NCBI RefSeq assembly: GCF_039540195.1
Contig: NZ_BAABEO010000012.1
Location: 186,001 to 250,000 of the forward strand
Reading direction: 5' to 3'
Length of the DNA stretch: 64,000 bases
Source of the DNA: Zafaria ginkgonis
GTDB taxonomy: Bacteria > Actinomycetota > Actinomycetes > Actinomycetales > Micrococcaceae
Shown here: positions 16,699 through 25,540 of the stretch, one piece after another
Numbering within the stretch: the stretch's first letter is position 1
Layout: each line of letters opens with the position of its first letter
Notes under the pieces: model-generated
Told to the model about the DNA's origin: nothing
Databases searched by the model: none
What the model saw: only the letters and a program-made list of their open reading frames with translations
Translations under genes and position numbers: made by a program

Positions 16699-17796
16699 AT
16701 GTCATCCCTGATCGAACTTCCGGAAGCCGCCGACGACCCCACCGCCACGGCGGCCCGCAGCAGGACCAAGGCCGGCGGAAGCCTGGGCCGTTACCTGCTG
16801 GTGAGGTTCCTGCTGATCTTTCCCACGATCTTCATCCTGGTCACCCTGGTGTTCTTCCTGATGCGCATCACCGGCGACCCCATCACTGCCGCCATGGGCG
16901 GGCGCCTCACGCCCGACCAGCTGGCCCAGCGCATCCACGAGGCCGGCTACGACCGCCCCCTGCTGGTGCAATACCTCGAGTACCTGGGACAGGTCTTCTC
17001 CGGGAACTTCGGGCGCACGCTCACGGACAACCGGGCCGTCACGGAGGTCCTGCTCACTTACGGCGCCGCAACGCTCGAACTGGCGCTGAACGCGCTGGTC
17101 ATCGCCCTGCTGGTGGGCATCCCGTTCGGGCTGCTCGCGGCCCGGTTCCGGGACAAGTGGCCGGACGCGGTGCTGCGGGTCGCCGCGATCCTCTTCTACG
17201 CGACCCCGGTGTTCTTTGCCGGCCTGCTGCTCAAGCTCGTCTTCGGGGTGGGGCTGGGCTGGCTGCCGATCGCCGGCCGCGCGGGCATCGACAGCGAACT
17301 GGCGCTGGCCAACCTCGGCGCGCCCACCGGCATCTACTGGCTGGACGCCATCCGCTCCGGCAACTGGGAGGCCCTGGGCGACGTGGCGCGGCACGCGGTG
17401 CTGCCGGCGGTCGCACTCGGCCTGCTCACCGCCGGGGTCTTCCTCCGGCTGGTCCGCACCAACGTGATCGGCACCCTCGGCAGGGAATACGTGGAGGCCG
17501 GACGCTCCCGCGGAGTGTCCGAATACCGGTTGCTCACCCACCATTCCTTCAAGCCCGCGCTCATCCCGATCATCACCGTGATGGGCCTGCAGATCGCGCT
17601 GCTGCTGGGAGGGGCCGTGCTGACGGAATCCACGTTTGAATGGAAGGGCCTGGGCTTCATGCTGGCCCAGTACCTCACGGCCCGCGACTTCGTCGCCGTG
17701 CAGGGCATCGTCATGCTGCTGGCGGTGATCGTGGCCGTCACCAACTTCATCGTGGACGTCATCGCCGCGCTGCTCGACCCGAGGGTGAGGTACTGA
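16699..17796 (+). CDS. ABC transporter permease (DppB/OppB family)
   Basis: 365 aa, an inner-membrane channel subunit of the peptide-type importer. It has a cytoplasmic N-terminal tail, then GRYLLVRFLLIFPTIFILVTLVFFL as the first helix and further helices. The EAA loop that contacts the ATPase includes EAGRSRGVSEYRLLTHHSFK, and the C-terminus runs DVIAALLDPRVRY, as in the family. A GAGGGAGG ribosome-binding site precedes the ATG. One base separates its stop from the next start. Confidence 0.95.
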   Translation: MSSLIELPEAADDPTATAARSRTKAGGSLGRYLLVRFLLIFPTIFILVTLVFFLMRITGDPITAAMGGRLTPDQLAQRIHEAGYDRPLLVQYLEYLGQVFSGNFGRTLTDNRAVTEVLLTYGAATLELALNALVIALLVGIPFGLLAARFRDKWPDAVLRVAAILFYATPVFFAGLLLKLVFGVGLGWLPIAGRAGIDSELALANLGAPTGIYWLDAIRSGNWEALGDVARHAVLPAVALGLLTAGVFLRLVRTNVIGTLGREYVEAGRSRGVSEYRLLTHHSFKPALIPIITVMGLQIALLLGGAVLTESTFEWKGLGFMLAQYLTARDFVAVQGIVMLLAVIVAVTNFIVDVIAALLDPRVRY

Positions 17797-17797
17797 C

Positions 17798-18808
17798 ATG
17801 GCAACCACCGCACCCGCCGAGCCCGCCCGCGGCTCCTTCTGGAGCCGCCTGCCGGTCGTGTCCCACCTGCGCATGAGCGTTGGCCTGCAGCGCGGCATGC
17901 TCATCGCCGGCGTCGTGCTGACCGCCGTCTTCCTGTTCGTGGCGATCTGCGCGCCCCTGCTCGCCCCCTACGGGTTCGCGCAGACCTTCGACGCCGCCGG
18001 CCCCTTCCCCACGCAGGCGCCGCCCAGTCCCCAACACCCGTGGGGCACCACGGTCGGCGGTTACGACGTCCTCTCCCGCACGCTGTGGGGAGCCCGGACG
18101 TCGGCCGCGGTGATCGTCGTCGCCGTCGTGCTGTCGATCTTCGCCGGCATCGCGCTCGGGCTGGTTTCCGGCTACCTGGGCGGGTGGCTGGACCGCGTGC
18201 TCGTGGTCGTCGCGGACGCGATCTACGCCTTCCCGTCCCTGCTGCTGGCGATCGTCATGTCGATCGTGATCAGCCAGGGCCAGTCCAGCCTGTGGGGCGG
18301 CATCTTCGCCGCCGCGATCTCGATCACCGTGGTCTTCATCCCGCAGTACTTCCGAGTCATCCGCGCGGAGACCATCCGGCTGAAGTCCGAGCCGTTCGTG
18401 GAGTCGGCGATGGTCGTCGGGGCCTCCTCGTGGCGGATCATGGGCCGGCACATCTTCCGCAACGCCACGCGCACGCTGCCGCTGATCTTCACGCTCAACG
18501 CCTCCGAGGCCGTCCTCACCCTCGCCGGCCTCGGCTTCCTGGGCTTCGGCATCGAACCCACGGCGGCGGCCGAATGGGGGTACGACCTCAACCGTGCGCT
18601 GTCCGACGCCACCAGCGGCATCTGGTGGACCGGCATCTACCCCGGCATGGCGATCGTGCTCACCGTGATGGGCCTGACGCTGCTGGGCGAATCGATGAAC
18701 GACCTCGCCGACCCGCGGCTGCGCGGGCGGCGCAAGGCCGGCCGGTCAAAGGCCGGCCGGCACGGCACGACGGCGGCCGGTGCGGCCGGGAAGGAAACGG
18801 CGGCATGA
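17798..18808 (+). CDS. ABC transporter permease (DppC/OppC family)
   Basis: 336 aa, the second channel subunit. It starts with the OppC-type N-terminal domain and first helix (GMLIAGVVLTAVFLFVAIC), then the periplasmic loop with PSPQHPWGTT...GYDVLSRTLWG. The EAA loop is around VESAMVVGASSWRIMGRHIF, and the end shows NDLADPRLRGRRK. A basic Lys/Arg/Gly tail of about 25 residues closes the protein. Its stop overlaps the ATPase start (ATGA). Confidence 0.95.
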   Translation: MATTAPAEPARGSFWSRLPVVSHLRMSVGLQRGMLIAGVVLTAVFLFVAICAPLLAPYGFAQTFDAAGPFPTQAPPSPQHPWGTTVGGYDVLSRTLWGARTSAAVIVVAVVLSIFAGIALGLVSGYLGGWLDRVLVVVADAIYAFPSLLLAIVMSIVISQGQSSLWGGIFAAAISITVVFIPQYFRVIRAETIRLKSEPFVESAMVVGASSWRIMGRHIFRNATRTLPLIFTLNASEAVLTLAGLGFLGFGIEPTAAAEWGYDLNRALSDATSGIWWTGIYPGMAIVLTVMGLTLLGESMNDLADPRLRGRRKAGRSKAGRHGTTAAGAAGKETAA

Positions 18809-20490
18809 GCGCGGCAACGGAAGCGAACGCGGACCGGACCGGCGGTCCGGTCCTGGACATCAGGAACCTGGCGGTCACCTTCGCGACGGACGCCGGCGAC
18901 GTGGCGGCCGTCCGCGACGTCAGCCTGAGCGTTGCTCCCGGGGAGGTGGTCGCAATCGTCGGCGAATCCGGGTCCGGCAAGACCGTGACGGCGCGGGCCG
19001 TGCTGGGCCTGCTCGCCGAGACCGCAAGCAGCACGGGCGCGGTGCTGGTCAGCGGGCACAACGTGGTGGCGCTGAGCGGCGCCGACCTGCGCGCCCTGCG
19101 CGGGCCGGACGTGGCGATGATTTTCCAGGAGCCATCGACCGCGCTGAACCCCGTCTTCACGGTGGGGTGGCAGATCGCCGAAGGCATCCGGGCCCACGGC
19201 AAGGTCTCGAAGAAGGAGGCCCGCACCCGGGCCATCGAGGCGCTGCGCAAGGTCGGCATCCCGGACCCGGAGCATCGGGTCGACTACTACCCGCACCAGT
19301 TCTCCGGCGGGCAGAAACAGCGCGTGGTGATCGCGTCGGCATTGGCGCTGAACCCGGCGCTGATCGTGGCCGACGAGCCCACCACCGCCCTGGACGTGAC
19401 GGTGCAGGCGGAGATCCTGGACCTGCTGCGCGAACTGCGGGACACGTACAACACCGCGATCGTCCTGATCACCCACAACATGGGGGTGGTCGCCGACCTC
19501 GCGGACCGCGTTATGGTGATGTACCGCGGGGACGTCGTGGAGGAGGCGCCGGTCGGCGAGCTCTTTGCCCATCCGCGCGAGCAGTACACGCAGGACCTGC
19601 TCGCGGCCGTGCCCCACCTGGGCCGTCATTCCGCCTCGGCGGGAATGACGGAGCGGGACCGCTCCGGGCAGGAACTGCTGGTGGAAGCGGACCGGCTGAG
19701 CATCGAGTTCCCGGGGCGCCTCGGGGCCCCGGGGTTCAAGGCCGTGGACGGTGTCAGCCTGAGCATCGCGGCCGGGGAGGTGTACGGGCTGGTGGGGGAG
19801 TCCGGTTCGGGCAAGACCACGATCGGACGGGCGATCGCCGGCCTGAACCGGGTGACCGGCGGGTCCCTGAAGGTGTTCGGCTACGAGATGCACGGGTTCC
19901 ATGAGCGAACCTTCAAGCCGCTGCGCAAGGACATCGGATTCGTCTTCCAGGACCCCGCGGCCAGCTTCAACCCGCAGCTGACCATCGGAGACTGTGTCGC
20001 CGAACCCCTGTTCGTGCACCGGCAGGGCGATGCCGCCGCCATCCGCCGCAGGGTCGGGGAACTCCTCGAATCGGTGCAGCTGCCCGCCGCATACGCCGAC
20101 CGCTTCCCGCACGAACTCTCCGGCGGACAGCGGCAGCGGGCCTCCCTGGCCCGGTCACTGGCGCTGCACCCCCGCCTGCTAATCGCCGACGAACCCACCT
20201 CAGCCCTCGACGTGTCCGTCCAGGCCAAGGTGCTTGAACTGTTCCGCGAACTCCAGCAGCAACTGGGGTTCGCCGCGCTGTTCATCAGCCACGACCTGGC
20301 CGTTGTGGACATGCTCTCCCATTGGGTGGGCGTGCTGCTGCGCGGCAGGCTTGTCGAGGAAGGCGTCGGCAGCCGCGTCATGGGCGACCCGCAGCACCCC
20401 TACACGCGCAGGCTCATCGCCTCGCTGCCCGTCCCCGACCCCGAGGAACAGGCCCGACGGCGGGAGGCCCTGCGCGGCACCACGGACTGA
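18805..20490 (+). CDS. ABC transporter ATPase, DppD-DppF fusion
   Basis: 561 aa containing two complete peptide-type ATPase domains in one chain, so a single gene supplies both nucleotide-binding subunits. Walker A GESGSGKT occurs at 53-60 and again at 331-338. The ABC signatures are QFSGGQKQRV and ELSGGQRQRA, each followed by Walker B (LIVADEPTTALD, LLIADEPTSALD). The C-terminal oligopeptide/dipeptide extensions are visible after each domain (for example YTQDLLAAVPHLG). ATG at 18805 overlaps the permease stop by four bases; the frame upstream is a shadow of the permease gene. It completes the importer operon. Confidence 0.95.
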   Translation: MSAATEANADRTGGPVLDIRNLAVTFATDAGDVAAVRDVSLSVAPGEVVAIVGESGSGKTVTARAVLGLLAETASSTGAVLVSGHNVVALSGADLRALRGPDVAMIFQEPSTALNPVFTVGWQIAEGIRAHGKVSKKEARTRAIEALRKVGIPDPEHRVDYYPHQFSGGQKQRVVIASALALNPALIVADEPTTALDVTVQAEILDLLRELRDTYNTAIVLITHNMGVVADLADRVMVMYRGDVVEEAPVGELFAHPREQYTQDLLAAVPHLGRHSASAGMTERDRSGQELLVEADRLSIEFPGRLGAPGFKAVDGVSLSIAAGEVYGLVGESGSGKTTIGRAIAGLNRVTGGSLKVFGYEMHGFHERTFKPLRKDIGFVFQDPAASFNPQLTIGDCVAEPLFVHRQGDAAAIRRRVGELLESVQLPAAYADRFPHELSGGQRQRASLARSLALHPRLLIADEPTSALDVSVQAKVLELFRELQQQLGFAALFISHDLAVVDMLSHWVGVLLRGRLVEEGVGSRVMGDPQHPYTRRLIASLPVPDPEEQARRREALRGTTD

Positions 20491-20508
20491 CACAGCCCCA
20501 CCGGGGAC

Positions 20509-20651
20509 CCGCTCGCTCGGCGCGGGTCCATCGGCCAGTAGCGTCCACCCGCCTCCCACCCCTCGCTTCGCTCGGCGCGGGTCCCTCGGCCAGTAGCGTC
20601 CACCCGCCTCCCACCCCTCGCTTCGCTCGGCGCGGGTCCCTCGGCCAGTAG
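20509..20651. repeat. 55-bp tandem repeat, about 2.5 copies (family also at 38911-39021)
   Basis: Full copies at 20521-20575 and 20576-20630 differ at a single base. A third partial copy (20631-20651) runs into the promoter of the chorismate mutase gene, and a fragment precedes the first. On the minus strand each unit carries the core GAGCGAAGCGAGGGGTGGG, which forms a short hairpin around GC(GAA)GC. The same unit length and core occur after secA in the opposite orientation. Confidence 0.92.
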
Positions 20652-20654
20652 ACT
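20649..20654 (+). promoter_or_regulatory. -10 box (TAGACT) of the chorismate mutase gene
   Basis: TAGACT ends 8 nt before the ATG at 20663, fitting a leaderless or nearly leaderless start. The box is built on the last bases of the 55-bp repeat: the repeat reads CAGTAGCG where the promoter reads CAGTAGAC. Confidence 0.55.
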
Positions 20655-20662
20655 TGGTCATC

Positions 20663-21082
20663 ATGAGCGATCAGATGGAAACGGCCCCGGAGACGGGCCC
20701 CGAATTCGACCCGACCGCCAGCTCCCTCACCGGCGAGGTCGATCCCGCCGTCATGGAAGAGTTGCTGGGAATCCGGAGCAGCATCGACAACTTCGACGCG
20801 ACGCTGGTCTACCTGCTCGCCGAACGGTTCAAGGCCACCCAGCGGGTCGGGTACCTCAAGGCCCGCCACAAGCTGCCGCCGAGCGATCCGGGACGCGAGG
20901 CCGAGCAGATCCAGCGCCTCCACCGGCTGGCCCGCGAAGCCCACCTCGACCCGGTCTTCGCCGAAAAGTTCCTGAACTTCATCATCGACGAGGTCATCCG
21001 CCACCACCAGGCCATCTCCGAATCCCACGCCAACGGCGAGGTCGCCGCACCGGCTGCAGCGCATCAGAGCAGGCAGTCCTGA
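20663..21082 (+). CDS. chorismate mutase (AroQ class)
   Basis: 139 aa. It converts chorismate to prephenate, the first committed step to phenylalanine and tyrosine, as a helical AroQ-type dimer. The sequence follows the short Gram-positive type: EELLGIRSSIDNFDATLVYLLAERFKATQRVGYLKA with its conserved Arg and Lys, PPSDPGREAEQIQRLHRLA, and FAEKFLNFIIDEVIRHHQ. The N-terminal 35 residues are an acidic, probably disordered tail. ATG at 20663 was preferred over the in-frame TTG at 20654, which lies on the end of the promoter box. The stop is next to, or overlaps, the methionine-synthase-like frame. Confidence 0.92.
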   Translation: MSDQMETAPETGPEFDPTASSLTGEVDPAVMEELLGIRSSIDNFDATLVYLLAERFKATQRVGYLKARHKLPPSDPGREAEQIQRLHRLAREAHLDPVFAEKFLNFIIDEVIRHHQAISESHANGEVAAPAAAHQSRQS

Positions 21083-21162
21083 GCCTCGACGCCCAGGCCA
21101 ACACCACGGCGGGCGTAAAAGCAGCCATCCCGGCACGGGTCCAGGCGACGGCGCACGGTCCG

Positions 21163-22155
21163 ATGCCGGGTGTGGACCCCATTGAGCCGGTGCGGATCGT
21201 CCGGGGCGAACTCGGCGAACCGAACCTGCCCCATCTGGTGGAACTCCCCGGGCGCGGCGTCGGATCCGACGCCGTCGGCCGCACCGCGGGCATGCTGGAG
21301 GACCTGTACGTGGACGTGCAGTCGTTCGGCTGGCGCCTCGTCGACCGCCCCGGATTGGACCACCGTCGCGCGGTCTCGGCCCTGTCCACCGACCTCGGCG
21401 TGCAGGCGGACGTCATTGGCACCGAAGAGCGCCCCGGCGACGCGCTGAAGATCCAGCTGCGCGGGCCGTTCTCCCTCGCAGCGAACCTGCACCTGCACAA
21501 CGGCGAACGGGCGCTGATCGATCACGGAGCCCGGCGCGACCTGGTCCACTCCCTCGCTTCCGGCGCGGCGCGGCACGTTGCGGACGTCCTGCGCACCAGC
21601 GGACGGCCCCACGTGACCGTCGTTGTCGAGGAACCCGAACTGGCCGACGTCCTGGCCGGAACGATTCCGACCGTCAGCGGCTACCGCAGTCTGCGCTCGG
21701 TCCCGCGCCACGAAGCTGTTCGGGCCTGGTCCGAGGTTGTCGAGGCCCTGCGTGGAGCTGGCGCAACCACCGTGGTGCTGGCCCCCGGCGTCGGACCGGT
21801 CGGGGTGCCCGAAGTGTGCGACGACGTGGCCTCCGCCGGTGCGGACGGCGTCTACCTGCCCGTGACGGCACTGGACACCCGCGGCTGGGAGCGCAGTGCA
21901 GGGCTCGTTGAGGGCGGGCTGGAACTGTGGCTGGGCCTGCTGGATCCCGGGAAGACGCCGCCGGGCGTCGTCAAGGCCGTTGAGCGTGTGCTCCGGCCGT
22001 GGCGTCAGCTCGGGTTGGGCGATGCGTCCCTGGGGGCGCTGACCCTGTTGCCCACCACTGGCTTCGCCGAAACCTCCCCGGAGGCGCTGCGGAAGGTGCT
22101 CACCACCCTGAGTCAGACGGTGGATGCGCTGAACCAGGTCCTGGCCGAAGCGTAG
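21163..22155 (+). CDS. cobalamin-independent methionine synthase-like protein (short form)
   Basis: 330 aa from the first ordinary start codon. It resembles the C-terminal, catalytic half of MetE, as in the short actinobacterial proteins related to Rv3015c. Full MetE is about twice as long. Visible features are RIVRGELGEPNLPHLVELPGRG, KIQLRGPFSLAANL and a late LGLLDPGKTPPG segment. The complete MetE zinc site (His, Cys, Cys) is not obvious, so methionine synthesis is doubtful. Family proteins begin before this ATG: the upstream frame reads ATAHGPMPGVDP and stays open to 21079, where CTG overlaps the chorismate mutase stop as CTGA. The true start may be that CTG, or another non-standard codon. 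Confidence 0.7.
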   Translation: MPGVDPIEPVRIVRGELGEPNLPHLVELPGRGVGSDAVGRTAGMLEDLYVDVQSFGWRLVDRPGLDHRRAVSALSTDLGVQADVIGTEERPGDALKIQLRGPFSLAANLHLHNGERALIDHGARRDLVHSLASGAARHVADVLRTSGRPHVTVVVEEPELADVLAGTIPTVSGYRSLRSVPRHEAVRAWSEVVEALRGAGATTVVLAPGVGPVGVPEVCDDVASAGADGVYLPVTALDTRGWERSAGLVEGGLELWLGLLDPGKTPPGVVKAVERVLRPWRQLGLGDASLGALTLLPTTGFAETSPEALRKVLTTLSQTVDALNQVLAEA

Positions 22156-22284
22156 AAGCACAACTCCAGAGGTTAAACCTTAGAGGCCCAAGCCCAGTAG
22201 CCCCCACCCGGGGTCCAAACCCAGCGTCAGTTGCCCCGCTAAGGGAGGGCTGTGCCGGAATCGTGTGGTCGGACCATGGTGGGT

Positions 22285-23085
22285 TCAGAACGGTGGCGTC
22301 TCGCCACTGCCGTCGTCGGTGTCGGGGGAGTCCCATCCGGTGCGGCGGAGCGCGGCCCCGGGTTCGCGGTCGGTTTTGGGCGGGCGCTCGCCGGACAGTG
22401 CGGAGTTCCCATGCTCGTCTCGTGAGGTCGGGGCTTCGTGCCGTCGCAGTGGGGGTTGGTGCGGATTTGGCCTGCCGGGCGGGTCGGGCGGGTCCGTGTG
22501 CCAGGGCAGGGGTGGTTCGGTGCGGTAGGTGCGGCCTGCGGGTGAGGTGAATTCGAGGGTGCGGTCCGCTCCGATGCGGGTTTCCCAGAGGCCGAGGGTC
22601 TTGTAGGTGTGGTGCTTGCGGCACAGGCTGGCGAGGTTGCCCAGCGTGGTGGGTCCGCCGTGGTGGTGTTCGTGGACGTGGTCGGGTTCGCAGGCCAGCG
22701 CGTTGCGCCGGCAGCCGGGGAAGCGGCAGGTTTGGTCGGCGGCCCAGAGGGCGCGGCGTTGGGCGGGGGTGGGGCGGTAGCGGTGGTGGTCCATGCCGAC
22801 CACGGCCAGGGAGCCGGGTGTGGCGTAGAGCCGGGTCCAGGTGGGGGTTTGGGCGGCGAGGCGCCGGGCGGAGGCGTCGTCGATGGGCCCGTGGCCGTTC
22901 AGTTCGGCCGCCCGGTGGCCCTCGCCGTGGATGCCGGCGGCGTCGGTGCCGGTCCCGCCGGCGCCGCCGGCGGTGGACCGCAGGAGGAGCAGGGGAGAGC
23001 GGTGGAGCTGCGGGCCGCGCCACCGGCAACCGCTCCAGCGGATAGCTTGCGGACCTATCGCCCCGCCCCAGCGATTACCGCCCCG
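22285..23085 (-). pseudogene. remnant of an HNH endonuclease (DUF222/13E12-type)
   Basis: The 3' part encodes a good HNH domain: DQTCRFPGCRRNALACEPDH, then HEHHHGGPTTLGNLASLCRKHH. Upstream, the same frame still reads AAELNGHGPIDDASARRLAA and WTRLY, the usual link between DUF222 and HNH. Intact proteins carry about 250 more residues. Here the frame is lost in low-similarity sequence and meets a stop at 23086-23088, with no usable start before the GTG at 22803. The gene is thus probably dead, or it makes only a 172-aa HNH fragment from 22803. The family is multicopy in actinobacteria, and decayed copies are common. Confidence 0.75.
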
Positions 23086-23241
23086 TCAGCATCTGACGCG
23101 CTTGGCTTGCTGATGCCAAAGGGGCTTCCATGGGGGGCCGTTCCCGCAGATCACGGTCACGGTTCGGCCTGTGGGCGCTCCGCCCAAGTGCTTGATGTCA
23201 CGGGGCCGTTGATCGGTTTGGTCCGCGGATCGCAGCCCCAC

Positions 23242-24534
23242 CTATAGCCGTCCGGCCGCCTTGAGCCGGATGTACGCGTCGGCCAGCGCCGGCGGCAGCT
23301 CCTGCGGAGGCGCGTCGACCACCTCAGCACCCATGCTCCGCAGCTCCGCCTTGAGCGTCTCGCGCTGCTGCAGGGCCCGCTCGGCAGCGGCCGCCCGATA
23401 CACCTCCGACGCCGTTCCGCGCAAGGTCCGGCGCCGCTCCAGCTCCGGGTCGCGCACGGCCGCGACCACCACCACATGCCGCGCCACCAGTGCCGGAAGC
23501 ACCGGCAGCAGCCCCTCCTCGACGGCACCGGAATCCAGCGAGGTCAGCAGCACCACCATGGCCCGATGGCTGGAAATCGATTGCACCTGGGCCGGAATCC
23601 GCGACCAGTCGGCTTCCACCAGTTCAGGTTCCAGCGGGGCCATGGCCTCCACCATTTGCGTCAGCAGGCTGCCCTTGGCCACCGATTCCACCCGCGCCCG
23701 TGCCCGCCGGTCGAAGGCCAGGAAATCCACGCGGTCCCCGCCGCGCTCGGCCAGCACCGCCAGCAGCAGGGCCGCCTCCATTCCGGTGTCCAGTCGCGGT
23801 TCGTCCTCCACCCGGGCCGCGGAAGTGCGCGAGGTGTCCAGGACCAGGACCACCCGGCGGTCGCGTTCGGGCCGCCAGGTACGCACCACCACGCCTTGGC
23901 GGCGGGCGGTGGCCCGCCAGTCGATCGAGCGCACGTCGTCCCCGCGCACGTAGTCGCGCAGCGAATCGAATTCCGTGCCGGCCCCGCGGACCTGGATCGC
24001 GGCGCGTCCGTCCAGCTCGCGCAGGCGCTGCAGCTTCGAGGGCAGGTGCCGCTTGGAATGGAACGGCGGCAGCACGCGCAGCGTCCCCGGCGCGGGCAGG
24101 GTCAGCTGGCGGGCCGCCAGCCCCAACGGCCCTTGGCTGCGGACCGTCGCATGGACCGCGTGCAGGTCCCCGCGGCGGCGCGGCACCAGCTCCGTGGTGA
24201 AGGCCCGCCGTTCGCCCGCCGGGATGTCCAGTGCGAACGACGTCGTCGCGGACCCGGCCGAGGGCTGCCAGCCGTCGTGCACCGAACCGGCCAGCCGGCG
24301 TCGTCCGGTGTTGGCCAGCAGCAGCCGGGACGGGGCGGATTCCTCCAGACGGACGCTGCGCGGCAGTTCGCGCTCCACCACCAGCGTGCGCGGGGACGGC
24401 GCCAGCAGCGCATCCAGCAGGGCCAGGGCGCACAGGGCCAGTGCGGTCCAGAGCACCGTCCACCAGGTGGGGAACAGCACCACGGACAGCACTGCGGCCA
24501 GCGCCAGCCAGACGAAACGCCGGGTCAGGGCCAC
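23242..24534 (-). CDS. DUF58 domain-containing membrane protein
   Basis: 430 aa. Two N-terminal helices (about 8-45) are followed by a large cytoplasmic part with the DUF58 motif region EFDSLRDYVRGDDVRSIDWRATARRQ, and a von Willebrand-like stretch (RRVVLVLDTSRTS). Such proteins usually sit beside a MoxR ATPase and are thought to act with it in assembling or activating membrane or metal-dependent complexes. It is the last gene of a five-gene minus-strand block, 13 bp after moxR. GTG start. The function in this organism is not known. Confidence 0.9.
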   Translation of the reverse strand: MALTRRFVWLALAAVLSVVLFPTWWTVLWTALALCALALLDALLAPSPRTLVVERELPRSVRLEESAPSRLLLANTGRRRLAGSVHDGWQPSAGSATTSFALDIPAGERRAFTTELVPRRRGDLHAVHATVRSQGPLGLAARQLTLPAPGTLRVLPPFHSKRHLPSKLQRLRELDGRAAIQVRGAGTEFDSLRDYVRGDDVRSIDWRATARRQGVVVRTWRPERDRRVVLVLDTSRTSAARVEDEPRLDTGMEAALLLAVLAERGGDRVDFLAFDRRARARVESVAKGSLLTQMVEAMAPLEPELVEADWSRIPAQVQSISSHRAMVVLLTSLDSGAVEEGLLPVLPALVARHVVVVAAVRDPELERRRTLRGTASEVYRAAAAERALQQRETLKAELRSMGAEVVDAPPQELPPALADAYIRLKAAGRL

Positions 24535-24547
24535 GTTCCTGCCCGCC

Positions 24548-25540
24548 CTACCGGGGGACCGGGACGGTGGCGAGGATCGCCCGCAGCACGTCGTCGGCGC
24601 CCACGCCGTCCATCGCCGCCTCCGGGCGCAACCCCACCCGGTGGCGCAGGCAGGGCAGGGTCAGCACCTTGACGTCGTCGGGGGAGACGAAGTCGCGTCC
24701 CGACAGCCACGCCCACGCCCGCGAAGTGTTCAGCAGCGCCGTGGCCCCGCGCGGGGACACGCCCAGCTGGAAGCTCGGCGCCGACCGCGTTGCCCGGGCG
24801 ATGTCCACGATGTAGCCGATGACCTCCGGGGCCACGTGCACCTGGCGCACCCCGGCGCGGGCGGCCGCCAGGTCCGCGGCCGAGGCGACCGGCGACACGC
24901 CCGCCGCGGCCAGGTCGCGCGGATTGAACCCCGCCGAATGGCGGCGGATGATCTCGATCTCGTCGTCGCGCTCGGGCAGTTCCATGGTCAGCTTGAGCAG
25001 GAAACGGTCCAGCTGCGCCTCGGGCAGCGGGTAGGTGCCCTCGTACTCCACCGGGTTCTGCGTGGCCGCCACGATGAACGGCTCCGGCAGCGGGCGGGAC
25101 ACGCCGTCCACGCTGACCTGGCGTTCCTCCATCGCTTCCAGCAGCGAGGCCTGCGTCTTCGGCGGGGTCCGGTTGATCTCGTCGGCCAGCAGGATGTTGG
25201 TGAAGACCGGGCCCTCGCGGAAGCTGAAGCTGGCGGTGTTCGCGTCGTAGACCAGGGACCCGGTCACGTCGCCCGGCATCAGGTCCGGGGTGAACTGCAC
25301 ACGCTTGGTGTCCAGGCTCAGCGCAGCGCTGAGGCTGCGCACCAGCAGCGTCTTCGCCACGCCGGGCACCCCCTCCAGCAGCACGTGCCCCTGGGACAGC
25401 AGGGCGATCAGCAGCCCGGTGATGGTGGCGTCCTGGCCGACGACGGCCTTGGCCACTTCGCGGCGGACGTCCAGCAGCGCCTGCCGGGCGGCTGCGTGCA
25501 GGTCCGTTCCATACGCGGTGTCGTTCGCTGAGTGGCTCAC
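24548..25540 (-). CDS. MoxR-family AAA ATPase
   Basis: 330 aa. Walker A GVPGVAKT at 57-64, Walker B LLADEINR with D120-E121, sensor-1 region VAATQNPVEYEGTYPLPEAQLDRF, and the C-terminal lid domain with LGVSPRGATALL. MoxR proteins are chaperone-like ATPases that work with DUF58 and VWA-domain proteins. GTG at 25540 is preceded by AAGGAGAT and overlaps the upstream DUF4350 stop by four bases. The frame further upstream is a shadow of that gene. Confidence 0.94.
   Translation of the reverse strand: MSHSANDTAYGTDLHAAARQALLDVRREVAKAVVGQDATITGLLIALLSQGHVLLEGVPGVAKTLLVRSLSAALSLDTKRVQFTPDLMPGDVTGSLVYDANTASFSFREGPVFTNILLADEINRTPPKTQASLLEAMEERQVSVDGVSRPLPEPFIVAATQNPVEYEGTYPLPEAQLDRFLLKLTMELPERDDEIEIIRRHSAGFNPRDLAAAGVSPVASAADLAAARAGVRQVHVAPEVIGYIVDIARATRSAPSFQLGVSPRGATALLNTSRAWAWLSGRDFVSPDDVKVLTLPCLRHRVGLRPEAAMDGVGADDVLRAILATVPVPR

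Noticed and set aside
18040..18804. An N-terminal extension of the fused ATPase
   Set aside because: It is the out-of-frame reading of the upstream permease gene; ATG 18805 with a four-base overlap is the natural start.
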